A DNA stretch of 22,091 nucleotides from DASWTL01 sp036405495 (GCA_036405495.1 DASWXL010000104.1:1-22091), one strand, 5' to 3'; counted from the stretch's first letter, positions 1-9,277 are shown. Made by a program: numbers and translations. The notes: generated by a model from the letters alone, not told the origin.

Positions 1-938
1 CCGATACGCTGCAGATCGTAAAGTCCGTCATCTCCGATTCTATATTTCCCCAGGAAGAATTGGATACGTTTATCCGCAATCAGAAGCAAAGCCTGAGTGT
101 AAACCTCGAGAAGAATGACTTCATAGGGCGTCGACTGTTTAACGGTGCCTTATTCGGCAGCTCGCTATATGGATACACGATAGTGGCCGAGGATTACGAT
201 AAGGTTACCCGGGAACAACTCCTGGAGTACTTCAAAAAGGCGTACCACATGTCCAATTGCACGATTGTCATTTCGGGAAAGGTTACCTATGAGACGACTA
301 AGATCATGGACGACCTTTTCGGACAGGAAGCGATCGCTCCATCCAGAGTGACAGCCAATCATTTTGATTTTGATGCTTCCGAAGGCAGGGAGTTCTATAT
401 TGAAAAGCCGGATGCGCTGCAGTCGGCCATCCGGATAGGCAAATTAGCGGTCAATCGTATGCACGAAGATTTTCCGGGCCTCCAGGTATTGAATACGGTT
501 CTCGGAGGATATTTCGGGTCGAGGCTGATGGCGAACATACGCGAAGATAAAGGATACACTTACGGAATCGGATCGGCTTTGGTGTCATTGAAAAGTTCCG
601 GATACTTTTTCATCGCCACTGAAGTAGGGGCGGAGGTTTGTCAGGCGGCCCTTGACGAGATCGAGAAGGAAATCGACATCCTGAGGACAGAGCTTGTATC
701 CGATGACGAACTGGCATTGGTGAAAAACTATATGCTCGGATCACTGCTGGGTGGACTGGAAAACGCCTTTTCTCATGCTGATAAGTATAAAAATATCTAT
801 CCCTATGGCTTAGACTATAACTATTATGAGCGTTATATCGATAAAGTCAAAACGATAACGGCAGAAGAGGTGCGGAACCTCGCAATAAAATACTTAGACA
901 GTTCCGGCTTTCATCGTGTAGTTGTAGGGAGAAAATAA
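1..938 (+). CDS. M16 family zinc metallopeptidase, C-terminal part (5' end outside window)
   Basis: The reading frame is open from the left edge (codons begin at base 3) to the TAA at 936-938, so this is the C-terminal ~312 residues of a longer protein. The visible part is typical of the second half of an M16 (insulinase/pitrilysin) peptidase. It has the segment around LFGSSLYGY, a YHMSNCTIVISG strand, and the region GGYFGSRLMANIREDKGYTYGIGS, in which the R...GYTYG motif of the substrate-binding half is clear. The zinc-binding HxxEH motif belongs to the N-terminal half and would lie upstream. TTG at 60 is an internal leucine codon and not the start. The bacterial homologues are secreted or periplasmic peptide-degrading enzymes; localisation cannot be judged here. 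The gene ends 52 bp before guaB, which has its own promoter. Confidence 0.88.
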   Translation, partial: DTLQIVKSVISDSIFPQEELDTFIRNQKQSLSVNLEKNDFIGRRLFNGALFGSSLYGYTIVAEDYDKVTREQLLEYFKKAYHMSNCTIVISGKVTYETTKIMDDLFGQEAIAPSRVTANHFDFDASEGREFYIEKPDALQSAIRIGKLAVNRMHEDFPGLQVLNTVLGGYFGSRLMANIREDKGYTYGIGSALVSLKSSGYFFIATEVGAEVCQAALDEIEKEIDILRTELVSDDELALVKNYMLGSLLGGLENAFSHADKYKNIYPYGLDYNYYERYIDKVKTITAEEVRNLAIKYLDSSGFHRVVVGRK

Positions 939-950
939 GCCATTTTTTTT

Positions 951-958
951 TACCTTTG
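951..958 (+). promoter_or_regulatory. guaB promoter, -7 element
   Basis: TACCTTTG matches the Bacteroidota -7 consensus TAnnTTTG exactly and lies 32 bp before the guaB ATG at 991. No convincing -33 TTTG is seen at the usual spacing; the nearest GTTG (921-924) is too far away. A second TTTG (TTATTTGCCC, 981-990) directly abuts the start codon and is less likely to be the promoter. Confidence 0.5.
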
Positions 959-990
959 TCCGGCAAATAATAAATCCAAATTATTTGCCC

Positions 991-2460
991 ATGCAACTCG
1001 ATCCCGAAAAATTTGTCGCCGAAGGCCTTACTTACGATGATGTCCTTCTAATCCCTGCTTACTCAGAAGTTTTACCGCGCGAAGTAGATACACGAACGTA
1101 TCTTACCAAAAAGATTCGCCTGAATGTTCCAATTGTTTCGGCCGCTATGGATACCGTAACAGAGGCGGGCCTGGCCATCGCGATTGCACAATCCGGCGGT
1201 ATTGGAATGCTGCATAAGAACATGAGCATTCAGCGTCAGGCTGAAGAAGTTCGCAAGGTCAAGCGCTCAGAGAGCGGAATGATCCAGGATCCGGTTACGC
1301 TTCAGGAGGATGCTCTGTTAGGCGATGCCTTCAAGATCATGAAAGAATTTCATATTGGCGGAATCCCGGTGGTGGATAAAGAAGGAAAGCTGGTGGGAAT
1401 CATCACCAATCGCGACCTGCGTTTCCAGAAGGATCCTGCCCGTCCGGTGCATGAGGTGATGACCCGGGAGAACCTGGTTACAGCCGTTGCGGGAACCACT
1501 CTTATACATGCAGAAGAGATCTTGCAGGATAAGAAGATCGAAAAGCTTCCTGTAGTAGATGGAAATGGCATTTTGATCGGCCTGATCACTTATAAAGATA
1601 TTCAGAAGTTCAAGAATTACCCGGCGGCATGCAAGGATGAACACGGCCGTTTACGTGTTGGCGCTGCAGTAGGTGTTACTGCCGATACCATGGATCGCGT
1701 GGATGCACTTGTTAAGGCCGGGGTCGATGTAATTGCCATTGATACCGCCCATGGCCACTCAAGAGGTGTGATCGACAAATTAAAGGAAGTGAAAGCCAAA
1801 TATCCGGATCTTCAGATTATTGCAGGGAACGTCGCTACCGGTGATGCTGCCCGAGCCCTGGCTGATGCAGGTGCTGATGCTGTTAAAGTGGGAATCGGCC
1901 CGGGATCGATCTGTACCACACGCATCATTGCCGGTGTAGGGGTGCCGCAGCTATATGCTGTTTATGAATGTGCGAAGGCCCTTATCGGCCGGGATGTGCC
2001 AGTAATTGCAGATGGGGGTATCAAGCATACCGGTGATATTTCGAAAGCGATAGCTGCGGGTGCCAGTTCGATCATGGCCGGTTCACTTTTTGCCGGCGTT
2101 GAGGAATCTCCCGGTGAGACCATTATCTATGAAGGGCGGAAATTCAAGTCGTACCGCGGTATGGGATCTATTGAAGCTATGGAGCAGGGATCTAAAGACC
2201 GTTATTTCCAGGACGTGGAAGATGATATTAAAAAGCTTGTCCCCGAAGGGATCGTTGGCCGGGTGCCATATAAAGGAACGCTTGCTGAGGTCATGTATCA
2301 GTATGTAGGTGGATTAAAGGCCAGCATGGGATATTGCGGAGCTGCAACGATCGGCGACCTCCAGAATGCCCGCTTTGTGCGTATTACCGCAGCTGGTATG
2401 CGTGAAAGTCATCCTCATGATATTACGATCACTAAAGAGGCACCTAACTATACACGATAG
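991..2460 (+). CDS. guaB: Inosine-5'-monophosphate dehydrogenase
   Basis: Oxidises IMP to XMP with NAD+, the rate-limiting step of GMP synthesis in the cytoplasm. The protein is 489 aa, the usual size for bacterial GuaB. The N-terminal LTYDDVLLIPAYSEV segment starts the TIM barrel. Two CBS domains (about residues 95-205) are inserted, with GIPVVDKEGKLVGIITNRD and KLPVVDGNGILIGLITYKD as hallmark strands. The catalytic loop GPGSICTTRIIAGVG contains the active-site cysteine, and the GGIKHTGDI and YRGMGSIEAM segments complete the IMP site. ATG at 991 is preferred over an in-frame TTG at 985, because MQLDPEKF is a natural N-terminus. It is a single-gene unit with its own -7 element at 951 and a strong terminator at 2484. 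Confidence 0.97.
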   Translation: MQLDPEKFVAEGLTYDDVLLIPAYSEVLPREVDTRTYLTKKIRLNVPIVSAAMDTVTEAGLAIAIAQSGGIGMLHKNMSIQRQAEEVRKVKRSESGMIQDPVTLQEDALLGDAFKIMKEFHIGGIPVVDKEGKLVGIITNRDLRFQKDPARPVHEVMTRENLVTAVAGTTLIHAEEILQDKKIEKLPVVDGNGILIGLITYKDIQKFKNYPAACKDEHGRLRVGAAVGVTADTMDRVDALVKAGVDVIAIDTAHGHSRGVIDKLKEVKAKYPDLQIIAGNVATGDAARALADAGADAVKVGIGPGSICTTRIIAGVGVPQLYAVYECAKALIGRDVPVIADGGIKHTGDISKAIAAGASSIMAGSLFAGVEESPGETIIYEGRKFKSYRGMGSIEAMEQGSKDRYFQDVEDDIKKLVPEGIVGRVPYKGTLAEVMYQYVGGLKASMGYCGAATIGDLQNARFVRITAAGMRESHPHDITITKEAPNYTR

Positions 2461-2483
2461 TTAGCCGAAGCTTTTCCCGCATG

Positions 2484-2517
2484 AAAAACGGGCGTTCATT
2501 TTTGAGCGCCCGTTTTT
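2484..2517 (+). terminator. Rho-independent terminator after guaB
   Basis: A perfect 11-bp stem, AAAAACGGGCG (2484-2494) with CGCCCGTTTTT (2507-2517), has a 12-nt loop and a T-run inside the right arm. It lies 23 bp after the guaB stop. The A-run on the left arm means it could also act on the opposite strand. Confidence 0.9.
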
Positions 2518-2571
2518 ATTTGGCCAGTTTGGAGTGGTTATTGTTTTGTTTTCCTCACACACCTGCCTCCC

Positions 2572-4230
2572 ATGGATATGAGACTGAACGGTTTATTTGT
2601 CAACGGCCCCTGGCTGGTTCTCCTGCTATTGTTTCTTGCCGGATGCGATAACGGAAAAAGAACTGCCGGTCCGCAGCCCTTATTAGACAGTGTGTCAATT
2701 GTTGAATACATGGCGGCAGAACCGGCCTTTAAAGAGCACATTGATTGGGCGAAGAAATTTTATAAAGAGCGCAATTTTAAGCTGGGATGGTTCAAAGACC
2801 ATGAACTAGTACCCCAGGCTACCGAGATGCTGACGGTGATCGGCAAAGCTGATGAGGAAGGTCTCGATCCACAGGATTACCAGATCGTCGATTTTGAGAA
2901 GCTATTCAAAGACTTCAAAAATCGGGGGCGGGATAGTACCATCCGCAATGCAATGGAGAAAGAAATCGATGTGGCTCTCTCAGCAACGTACTTTAACTGG
3001 GCGTCCGACTACTACCGCGGAATCGTCGTTCCCAGAGAAAATAACGATGTGATCGAATGGGATGTCAAGCGGAACAAGATCAAGCTTCATAAGGCGCTCG
3101 CCACGATTTTACGGGAACGTGATAGTAAATATCCGTACGATGAATTTAAGCCATTGCATGAGGAGTATGCCAATCTGAAAAAGGCATTGGCAAGATACCG
3201 GGATATCAGGGCGTCTGGTGGCTGGCCGGTGATCCCGAAAGGCACTTATCTTGAACCGGGACAGTCATCGCCGGTGGTGAAGACACTGGCGGGGCGACTC
3301 AAATACTTTATTTCGCCCTCAGACACCGCGAAAATCCGCACGGACAAATATGATACTATACTGGTCGAAGCGGTAAAGGCGTTTCAGGAGCGGAACGGCG
3401 TCAAGGCGTCAGGCATTATCGGGCCGGAAACCGTGAGGATACTGAATATTCCGGTTGACGACCGGATCGATCAGATCATCATCAACATGGAGCGCTGGCG
3501 GTGGATCCCAAAAAGTTTCGAGCCTGATTACCTGATGGTGAACATTCCGGAATTCAAGTTGAAACTTGTCGACGACAGCCAGACGGTCATGACCATGAAA
3601 GTTATTGTTGGTAAGGAGTTGAATTCGACACCGGTTTTCAGCGATAAAATGGAGTACGTAGTTTTATCGCCGTATTGGAATGTGCCTCCTAATATTTTGA
3701 AGAAAGAGATCGCTCCGCATGTAATGAAAGATCCCGCATATCTTGAAAGGCTGGATATGGAGGTGATCACCTACCAGGGGCAACGGGTAAGTCCTTATTC
3801 AATTGATTGGTCGATGGCTGGTGAAAAAGGCTTTAACTATATCGTCAGGAGGAGACCAGGTCCGAGAAACGATCTGGGCGGGGTGAAGTTTATTTTTCCC
3901 AATGTAGGAAATATCTATCTGCATGATACTCCGCAGGATCAGTTATTCAGCCAGGCAAAACGTGGTTTCAGTCATGGCTGCGTCCGGGTGGAAGAGCCGA
4001 TAAAGCTGGCGGAGTATCTGCTGAAAGATGTTCCCGGTAGGTGGACAAAAGCCAGGATCTTGCGCCAGATAGGTACCAGGCAGGAATTGCATGTTCCCCT
4101 CAAAGCAAAACTGCCGGTATACCTTGTTTATTTCACAGCGTGGGCCGATTCAGAAGGCAATGTCCATTTTCGCGATGATATCTATGGCCATGATAAGGTT
4201 TTAAAAAAGCGCTATTTCAGCCGTATTTAA
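2572..4230 (+). CDS. L,D-transpeptidase lipoprotein, YcbB/LdtD type
   Basis: Forms or edits 3-3 cross-links in peptidoglycan from the periplasm. The 552-aa protein starts with a lipoprotein signal peptide: a hydrophobic run at residues 13-24 and lipobox LAGC with Cys25. A scaffold region follows (about 50-220), then a peptidoglycan-binding domain (about 228-295, with VKAFQERNGVKASGIIGPETV). The YkuD catalytic domain (about 320-495) carries His451 (YLHDTP) and the motif SHGCVR with catalytic Cys470. The domain order matches large YcbB-type enzymes rather than the short YkuD-only form. ATG codons occur at 2572 and 2578; either gives a valid signal peptide. No Shine-Dalgarno sequence is visible. 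Its stop overlaps the convergent ruvB stop, so no separate terminator fits between them. Confidence 0.93.
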   Translation: MDMRLNGLFVNGPWLVLLLLFLAGCDNGKRTAGPQPLLDSVSIVEYMAAEPAFKEHIDWAKKFYKERNFKLGWFKDHELVPQATEMLTVIGKADEEGLDPQDYQIVDFEKLFKDFKNRGRDSTIRNAMEKEIDVALSATYFNWASDYYRGIVVPRENNDVIEWDVKRNKIKLHKALATILRERDSKYPYDEFKPLHEEYANLKKALARYRDIRASGGWPVIPKGTYLEPGQSSPVVKTLAGRLKYFISPSDTAKIRTDKYDTILVEAVKAFQERNGVKASGIIGPETVRILNIPVDDRIDQIIINMERWRWIPKSFEPDYLMVNIPEFKLKLVDDSQTVMTMKVIVGKELNSTPVFSDKMEYVVLSPYWNVPPNILKKEIAPHVMKDPAYLERLDMEVITYQGQRVSPYSIDWSMAGEKGFNYIVRRRPGPRNDLGGVKFIFPNVGNIYLHDTPQDQLFSQAKRGFSHGCVRVEEPIKLAEYLLKDVPGRWTKARILRQIGTRQELHVPLKAKLPVYLVYFTAWADSEGNVHFRDDIYGHDKVLKKRYFSRI

Positions 4231-5252
4231 AAGAGTGTTCCGGTACCACCGGGGCGCAGACGCCCGAGGTGCTTATATGCAGTTTCGGTACATTCTCTTC
4301 CTCTTGAGGTTCGCATCAGATAGCCTTCCTGTATCAGGAACGGTTCGTAGACCTCTTCAATAGTTCCTTCATCTTCACCCACCGCCGTGGCAATGGTCTT
4401 TAAGCCTACGGGCCCGCCTTTGAACTTGTCGATAATGGTGAGCAGGATCTTATTGTCCATTTCATCCAGTCCATGCTGATCGACGTTCAGTGCATTTAAG
4501 GCGTAATTTGCGATCTCAGTATCAATGCTTCCATTGCCTTTGATCTGCGCAAAGTCGCGCGTCCTCCTCAACAATGCGTTAGCTATACGTGGCGTACCGC
4601 GGCTGCGGCGGGCAATTTCATATGCTCCTTCATCAGTTATCGGGGTTTTTAATATGGAGGCAGAACGCAACACGATGGTGGTTAGCAGTTTTGCATCGTA
4701 ATATTGCAGGCGGCTGTTGATTCCAAACCTGGCACGAAGTGGGGCGGTGAGCAAGCCGGAGCGGGTGGTAGCGCCAACTAATGTAAACGGATTTAACGAG
4801 ATCTGCACCGATCGGGCGTTAGGTCCCGTTTCAAGCATAATATCGATCTTGAAATCCTCCATCGCTGAGTATAGATATTCTTCAACCAGCGGACTTAAGC
4901 GATGGATCTCATCGATGAACAGGATATCACCGGTTTCCAGATTCGTCAGCAGGCCCGCAAGGTCGCCGGGCTTATCCAGAACCGGACCGGAAGTGATCTT
5001 AATGCCCACCCCCATTTCATTAGCGATGATGTTCGACAGGGTGGTCTTTCCCAATCCGGGGGGGCCGTGAAGCAGTACGTGGTCTAAGGCTTCGCCCCGC
5101 AACTTCGCAGCCTGAACGAAGATCCGCAGGTTTTCCAGGATCTTTTCCTGCCCCGTGAAGTCCTCGAATGCCTGCGGCCGAAGTACTTTTTCTATGTCTC
5201 GCTCCGCGGGGGACAGTCTGTCTGGGTTGGGATCTAAATTTTCGTTAAGCAT
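4227..5252 (-). CDS. ruvB: Holliday junction branch migration ATPase RuvB
   Basis: The motor subunit of RuvAB, which drives branch migration of Holliday junctions during recombination and repair. The 341-aa length is normal. It has Walker A GPPGLGKT at residues 63-70, Walker B LFIDEIH at 111-117, sensor motif GATTRSG, arginine-finger region LRARFG, and the C-terminal winged-helix domain ending in RTSRGRECTETAYKHL. The start ATG is at 5250-5252, 22 bp downstream of the glycosyltransferase stop, so the two genes are probably co-transcribed. The stop codon overlaps that of the convergent L,D-transpeptidase gene. Confidence 0.97.
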   Translation of the reverse strand: MLNENLDPNPDRLSPAERDIEKVLRPQAFEDFTGQEKILENLRIFVQAAKLRGEALDHVLLHGPPGLGKTTLSNIIANEMGVGIKITSGPVLDKPGDLAGLLTNLETGDILFIDEIHRLSPLVEEYLYSAMEDFKIDIMLETGPNARSVQISLNPFTLVGATTRSGLLTAPLRARFGINSRLQYYDAKLLTTIVLRSASILKTPITDEGAYEIARRSRGTPRIANALLRRTRDFAQIKGNGSIDTEIANYALNALNVDQHGLDEMDNKILLTIIDKFKGGPVGLKTIATAVGEDEGTIEEVYEPFLIQEGYLMRTSRGRECTETAYKHLGRLRPGGTGTLF

Positions 5253-5274
5253 CGCTGCTAAAATACCGTTCTTT

Positions 5275-6009
5275 TTACTGATTCGGATACTTTCTGAAGA
5301 AGCTGTTCAGTTTCATTTGTATTACACCCAGGAAAGCCTCCCGAAAGATCTTCGTGCTCATTTTAGACGTTCCCTCTGTACGGTCGGTGAAGATGATTGG
5401 AACCTCCACAACATTGAAGCCATGCTGGATCGCTGTGAACTTCATCTCAATCTGGAAGGCATAACCCACAAACCGGATCTTATCGAGATTGATCGTCTGC
5501 AGAACTTTTCGCCGATAGCATTTGAAGCCGGCAGTTGCGTCCTGGATTGGTATTCCGGTAATAAAACGAACATATTTGGAAGCAAAATAAGACATGAGCA
5601 CCCGGCTCATCGGCCAGTTTACCACGTTGACACCTTTCACATATCGGGATCCGATGGCAACGTCGGCGCCATCGATACATGCCTGCTTCAGCCTGGAAAG
5701 GTCATCAGGATTATGTGAGAAATCGGCATCCATCTCAAAAATGTATTGGTAGTGGTGTTTCAACGCCCACTTGAAGCCATGGATGTAAGCCGTGCCGAGT
5801 CCGAGTTTACCCTTCCGTTCTTCCAGAAATAACTGATCCGGAAACTCCTTCTGAAGATCATTGATAATGGTTGCGGTACCGTCAGGTGAGCCATCATCAA
5901 TAATCAATAGATGAAAAGGGGCCGGTAACGAGAACACCTTCCGAATCATTTTTTCGATATTTTCTTTCTCGTTATAAGTGGGAATGATGACAAGGCTGTC
6001 GGAGAACAC
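5275..6009 (-). CDS. Family 2 glycosyltransferase, polyprenol/dolichol-phosphate mannosyltransferase type
   Basis: Transfers a sugar (mannose in characterised relatives) from a nucleotide sugar to a polyprenol phosphate at the inner face of the membrane, supplying lipid-linked donors. The 244-aa protein is a single GT-A domain. It has VIIPTYNEKENI at the N-terminus, IIDDGSPDGT (about 36-45), the metal-binding DAD at 94-96 within FEMDADFSHNP, and GSRYVKGVNVVNWP. There are no extra C-terminal membrane helices, as in the short Dpm1 form. The only start in frame is GTG at 6007-6009, because a stop lies two codons upstream. The frame is 22 bp upstream of ruvB. The sugar and acceptor cannot be told from sequence. 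Confidence 0.9.
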   Translation of the reverse strand: MFSDSLVIIPTYNEKENIEKMIRKVFSLPAPFHLLIIDDGSPDGTATIINDLQKEFPDQLFLEERKGKLGLGTAYIHGFKWALKHHYQYIFEMDADFSHNPDDLSRLKQACIDGADVAIGSRYVKGVNVVNWPMSRVLMSYFASKYVRFITGIPIQDATAGFKCYRRKVLQTINLDKIRFVGYAFQIEMKFTAIQHGFNVVEVPIIFTDRTEGTSKMSTKIFREAFLGVIQMKLNSFFRKYPNQ

Positions 6010-6040
6010 GAACTAAAAAATTTTTATGCGAAGATATGTA

Positions 6041-6085
6041 AAACAAAAGAACCTGCAACGTATACTGCTGCAGGTTCTTTTGTTT
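6041..6085 (-). terminator. Terminator after the POT transporter pair
   Basis: A perfect 17-bp stem, AAACAAAAGAACCTGCA (6041-6057) with TGCAGGTTCTTTTGTTT (6069-6085), has an 11-nt loop. Read on the minus strand, it follows the second POT gene by about 25 bp and ends in a T-rich stretch. It separates the transporters from the glycosyltransferase-ruvB unit. The stem is nearly symmetrical, so it may block transcription in both directions. Confidence 0.85.
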
Positions 6086-6109
6086 AGCGGGTCACTTTAA
6101 CCGGTGGCT

Positions 6110-7615
6110 TTAGCTAACGCCACTCATTAATCGTTTAAGAACAGGTGATAAGATCAACAGAATAACACCGGCAACGATTGACGTAAGTGTCAGGAAATTG
6201 AATAGTCCCATATCCGGAAGGTAGTTTTTCAGTACTGCTTCAAGAACGCCCGCCATATAATTTGCCAGGGCGATAGATGCAAACCAGAGTCCCATCATTA
6301 CCGACACGATCTTTTGAGGAGATAACTTGGAGATCATGGATAAACCAATAGGTGACAGGCAGAGTTCTGCGACCGTATGGAGGAAGTATACAGATACCAG
6401 CCACATTGGCCCAACAAGATTACCGCCCTGAGCGTTAGCGTTCGCAGCGCTCATTACAACGAAGCCCAAGCCTAATAAAATCAGTGCCAGAGCGAACTTC
6501 ACGGGGATGTTCGGGTTCTTTCCAACTCTTGAAAGGCTTAGCCACAACATGGAGATGACAGGGGCGAGGGCGATGATCCATATCGAGTTTACCGACTGGA
6601 ACCAGGCTGCGGGAATTTCCCACCCGAAGACCATACGGTCTGTATTATGCTCTGCAAACAGGTTGAACGTTCCGCCAGCCTGTTCGAACCCTGCCCAGAA
6701 GAATATGTTGAAGAAACATAGCACAAAGATCACTCCCACACGCTTCCATTCCACAGACCCTTTGGTGTTGCTGAAGATGACATAAAGCAATGCAAGGCCG
6801 CCGGCTATAGCGAGTATGGTGGTAAGCGTTGATTTTAGGTCTTCGCTTAAGCTGCCCCAGAGCATTAAAAAACCATAAACAAGTACTAAACATCCCACTA
6901 CGTATGCTATCACGTGCGTCCAGTCTTTACCCTGCAGTTTCAACTGGTAATTAACAGCAGTATTGGTGTGGGGAGGGAACCCGACATTGCCCAGCAATCG
7001 GCCTTGTACGGCAAACCATACTGTTCCAAGCAACATACCTACACCGGCTGCGCCAAAGCCCCAGGCCCAGCCGAATTCCGCCGCAAGGTATCCGCATGCC
7101 AGTGGTGCCAGGAATGCACCCAGGTTGATACCCATATAAAAGATAGTGAATGCAGAATCCTTGCGCGGATCATGATCCGAATACAATTTTCCTACAATGG
7201 TGGAAATATTCGGTTTGAAAAAGCCGTTTCCGACGATGAGGACGCCTAAGCCAAGATAAAGAAGCCAGGTGCGTGCATCCGCGTTTCCTGTTTGGGATGC
7301 CGCCAGGGTAAACTGACCCAGCGCCATTAAGAGTCCGCCAATGAAGATCGCTTTCCGCTGTCCCAGCACTTTGTCTGCCAGAAGCCCTCCGACGATCGGT
7401 GTCAGATAGACCAATCCCGTGAAGATGGCGTAGATTTCTAACGCGTTTTCGCGTGTTAGTTCAAAACCGCCTTCTACAAGTTGTGCGGTCAGGTATAATA
7501 TCAGCAAGGCACGCATTCCATAATAGCTGAAACGTTCCCACATTTCAGTCATAAATAATACGTAGAGTCCCTTAGGGTGCCCCTTTTGAACTTTGGAAGA
7601 TTCGGTTTGATCCAT
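6110..7615 (-). CDS. POT/PTR family proton-coupled peptide transporter (copy 1)
   Basis: Imports di- and tripeptides across the inner membrane using the proton gradient. The 501-aa protein is almost entirely hydrophobic helices of the MFS fold. The POT proton-coupling motif ExxER is present as TEMWERFSYYG (Glu24, Glu27, Arg28). The PTR2 signature segment follows as GGLLADKVLGQRKAIFIGG, then FFKPNISTIVG and FTIFYMGINLGAF. The C-terminal half has the ELCLSPIGLSMISKLSP motif common to the family. The start ATG lies 18 bp after the stop of the second POT gene, so the pair is very likely one transcript. Exact substrates cannot be read from the sequence. Confidence 0.93.
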   Translation of the reverse strand: MDQTESSKVQKGHPKGLYVLFMTEMWERFSYYGMRALLILYLTAQLVEGGFELTRENALEIYAIFTGLVYLTPIVGGLLADKVLGQRKAIFIGGLLMALGQFTLAASQTGNADARTWLLYLGLGVLIVGNGFFKPNISTIVGKLYSDHDPRKDSAFTIFYMGINLGAFLAPLACGYLAAEFGWAWGFGAAGVGMLLGTVWFAVQGRLLGNVGFPPHTNTAVNYQLKLQGKDWTHVIAYVVGCLVLVYGFLMLWGSLSEDLKSTLTTILAIAGGLALLYVIFSNTKGSVEWKRVGVIFVLCFFNIFFWAGFEQAGGTFNLFAEHNTDRMVFGWEIPAAWFQSVNSIWIIALAPVISMLWLSLSRVGKNPNIPVKFALALILLGLGFVVMSAANANAQGGNLVGPMWLVSVYFLHTVAELCLSPIGLSMISKLSPQKIVSVMMGLWFASIALANYMAGVLEAVLKNYLPDMGLFNFLTLTSIVAGVILLILSPVLKRLMSGVS

Positions 7616-7633
7616 ATAGTTTAGTTAGTTGTT

Positions 7634-9277
7634 TTAAGCGTGTTTACTAATAGTTCCTTTTAACCATTTCAGCATGGCGAAGATCACCCCGCCCGCTACC
7701 ATACAGATGGCGAAATTGACCAGAAAGAAGTTGGTTTTATTATCGTAGGTATCCCAGAGTGAAGCCAGGACGCCTGATAATTTATTTCCAATGGAGGTAG
7801 CGAGAAACCAGCCACCCATCATTAATGAGGTGATGCGCTGAGGTGATACCTTTGAGACGAGTGAAAGCCCGATAGGAGAGAGAAACAGCTCTCCAACGGT
7901 GATCACTGCATAGGAGCCGATCAGCCACCATGCAGATGCCTTGTCGGTCGTAATATCGGTGTTTAAAACTGCAGCGGCCATCACCAGTGTCGAAAATCCG
8001 GTGATCAGCAATCCCCAGCCGATCTTTGCCGGCGTGGATGGTTCGGCGTTCCGACGCCGTAAGAAGCTGAAAAAGCTGATGACAATGGGGGTAAGGATGA
8101 TAATGAAAAATGGGTTTACCGACTGGAAGATCTCGGTAGAGATCAGCGTAAGATTCTCCTCTTCCACAGGCCATTGTTCTTTAGGCAGGTTCTGGAAATA
8201 TGGATTTTGCGAGAGTTGCTGTACGACCTTTCCGCCGGCATCTTTTTCCGCACGGAAATATTCATCATATTTTGGAAAAGAATCCTGTTTGGTAGTTACT
8301 TCCTGTAGCATACCGAAGGGTTTCATCACTGGTGCGGCACTCTCGGGGATCTGGCGGTCGGTGTATGTTTCCGCCCAGGTTGTCAGGGCCGATGAGTTTT
8401 GTTTAAAAACAGCCCAAAAGACAATAACAACCGCAAAGATGGAAAGCAATGCGGCAACGCGTGATTTATCTTCAGGATTGGATTTGCTCAGAAGGTATAC
8501 GAAGAAACTGATCACCGGAATACAGGCTACCAGGAAGGCATCTGTTGAATCCGATCCGAAAATATTGCCAGGGATGAACCAGCCGAGGTTCCCGAAAGCA
8601 AGCATCGGCAGGAACACCAGGTACATTACTTTTGAAACCGGCATGTCTTCGGGATTCGCTGGTTTTCGTATATCGGCTTCCTTAATATGCTTTGTTCCGA
8701 TAAGGAACCATACGACACCTATGATCATACCAACGCCGGCAGCACCAAAAGCGTATCCCCAGCCATACTCGTTACGCATATAGGCAGCAACGAAATTACA
8801 GACAAAGGCGCCGATATTGATACCCATGTAAAAAATGCTGTATCCGGAGTCTTTGAGTGATTTTTGTTCATCACTTGAATACAGATTTCCAAGGAGGGTA
8901 GAGATGTTGGGTTTGAAAAAACCGTTTCCGATCACCAAAAGGAGAACCGATACCCAGAAGAAGGACATATCGGGTATGGCCAGGCCGAAATAGCCTAATG
9001 CCATTAGCACACCTCCGATCAATATGGATTTCCGGTATCCGAGAACGCGGTCGGCCAGAAGGCCGCCGAGAAAGGGCGTCAGATAAACAAGTCCAAGGTA
9101 TGTTCCAACAATATCGGACGCTTCGGCACGACCAAGTGCCATACCGCCTTTAGATGTGTCGGTTAAATACAATAATAAAATACCGAGCATCAGGTAGTAG
9201 CCGAATCGCTCCCACATTTCGGTAAAAAAGAGCACGAAAAGCCCTTTAGGATGTTTAGGTTTAGAGTTATGTGTCAT
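7634..9277 (-). CDS. POT/PTR family proton-coupled peptide transporter (copy 2, with inserted loop)
   Basis: A paralogue of the downstream gene and first in the two-gene unit. It is 547 aa, with ExxER in TEMWERFGYYL (Glu20, Glu23, Arg24), GGLLADRVLGYRKSILIGG, FFKPNISTLLG and YSIFYMGINIGAF. It differs from copy 1 by a hydrophilic insertion of roughly 60 residues (about 310-375, rich in E, K, Q and P), placed before the helix that begins FQSVNPFFIIILTP. Copy 1 has only a short turn at that point. By topology this would be an enlarged loop between the two halves of the C-terminal bundle. Length-variant POT pairs are common in Bacteroidota; the role of the insertion is unknown. Start ATG is at 9275-9277. 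Confidence 0.93.
   Translation of the reverse strand: MTHNSKPKHPKGLFVLFFTEMWERFGYYLMLGILLLYLTDTSKGGMALGRAEASDIVGTYLGLVYLTPFLGGLLADRVLGYRKSILIGGVLMALGYFGLAIPDMSFFWVSVLLLVIGNGFFKPNISTLLGNLYSSDEQKSLKDSGYSIFYMGINIGAFVCNFVAAYMRNEYGWGYAFGAAGVGMIIGVVWFLIGTKHIKEADIRKPANPEDMPVSKVMYLVFLPMLAFGNLGWFIPGNIFGSDSTDAFLVACIPVISFFVYLLSKSNPEDKSRVAALLSIFAVVIVFWAVFKQNSSALTTWAETYTDRQIPESAAPVMKPFGMLQEVTTKQDSFPKYDEYFRAEKDAGGKVVQQLSQNPYFQNLPKEQWPVEEENLTLISTEIFQSVNPFFIIILTPIVISFFSFLRRRNAEPSTPAKIGWGLLITGFSTLVMAAAVLNTDITTDKASAWWLIGSYAVITVGELFLSPIGLSLVSKVSPQRITSLMMGGWFLATSIGNKLSGVLASLWDTYDNKTNFFLVNFAICMVAGGVIFAMLKWLKGTISKHA

Noticed and set aside
985..990. TTG start two codons upstream of guaB ATG
   Set aside because: The ATG at 991 gives a normal GuaB N-terminus, and the extra residues add nothing conserved.
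981..990. TTATTTGCCC identical in the guaB leader and at 19300-19309
   Set aside because: It looked like a shared regulatory word, but in guaB it abuts the ATG and a better -7 element lies at 951. A 10-bp match of common promoter letters is weak evidence.
5155..5718. 187-codon plus-strand open frame across the ruvB/glycosyltransferase junction
   Set aside because: It overlaps two certain genes on the other strand and its translation resembles no protein family.
7941..8783. 280-codon plus-strand open frame
   Set aside because: It lies entirely antisense to the second POT transporter, whose motifs are clear, and its translation is low-complexity and family-free. It is a shadow frame.
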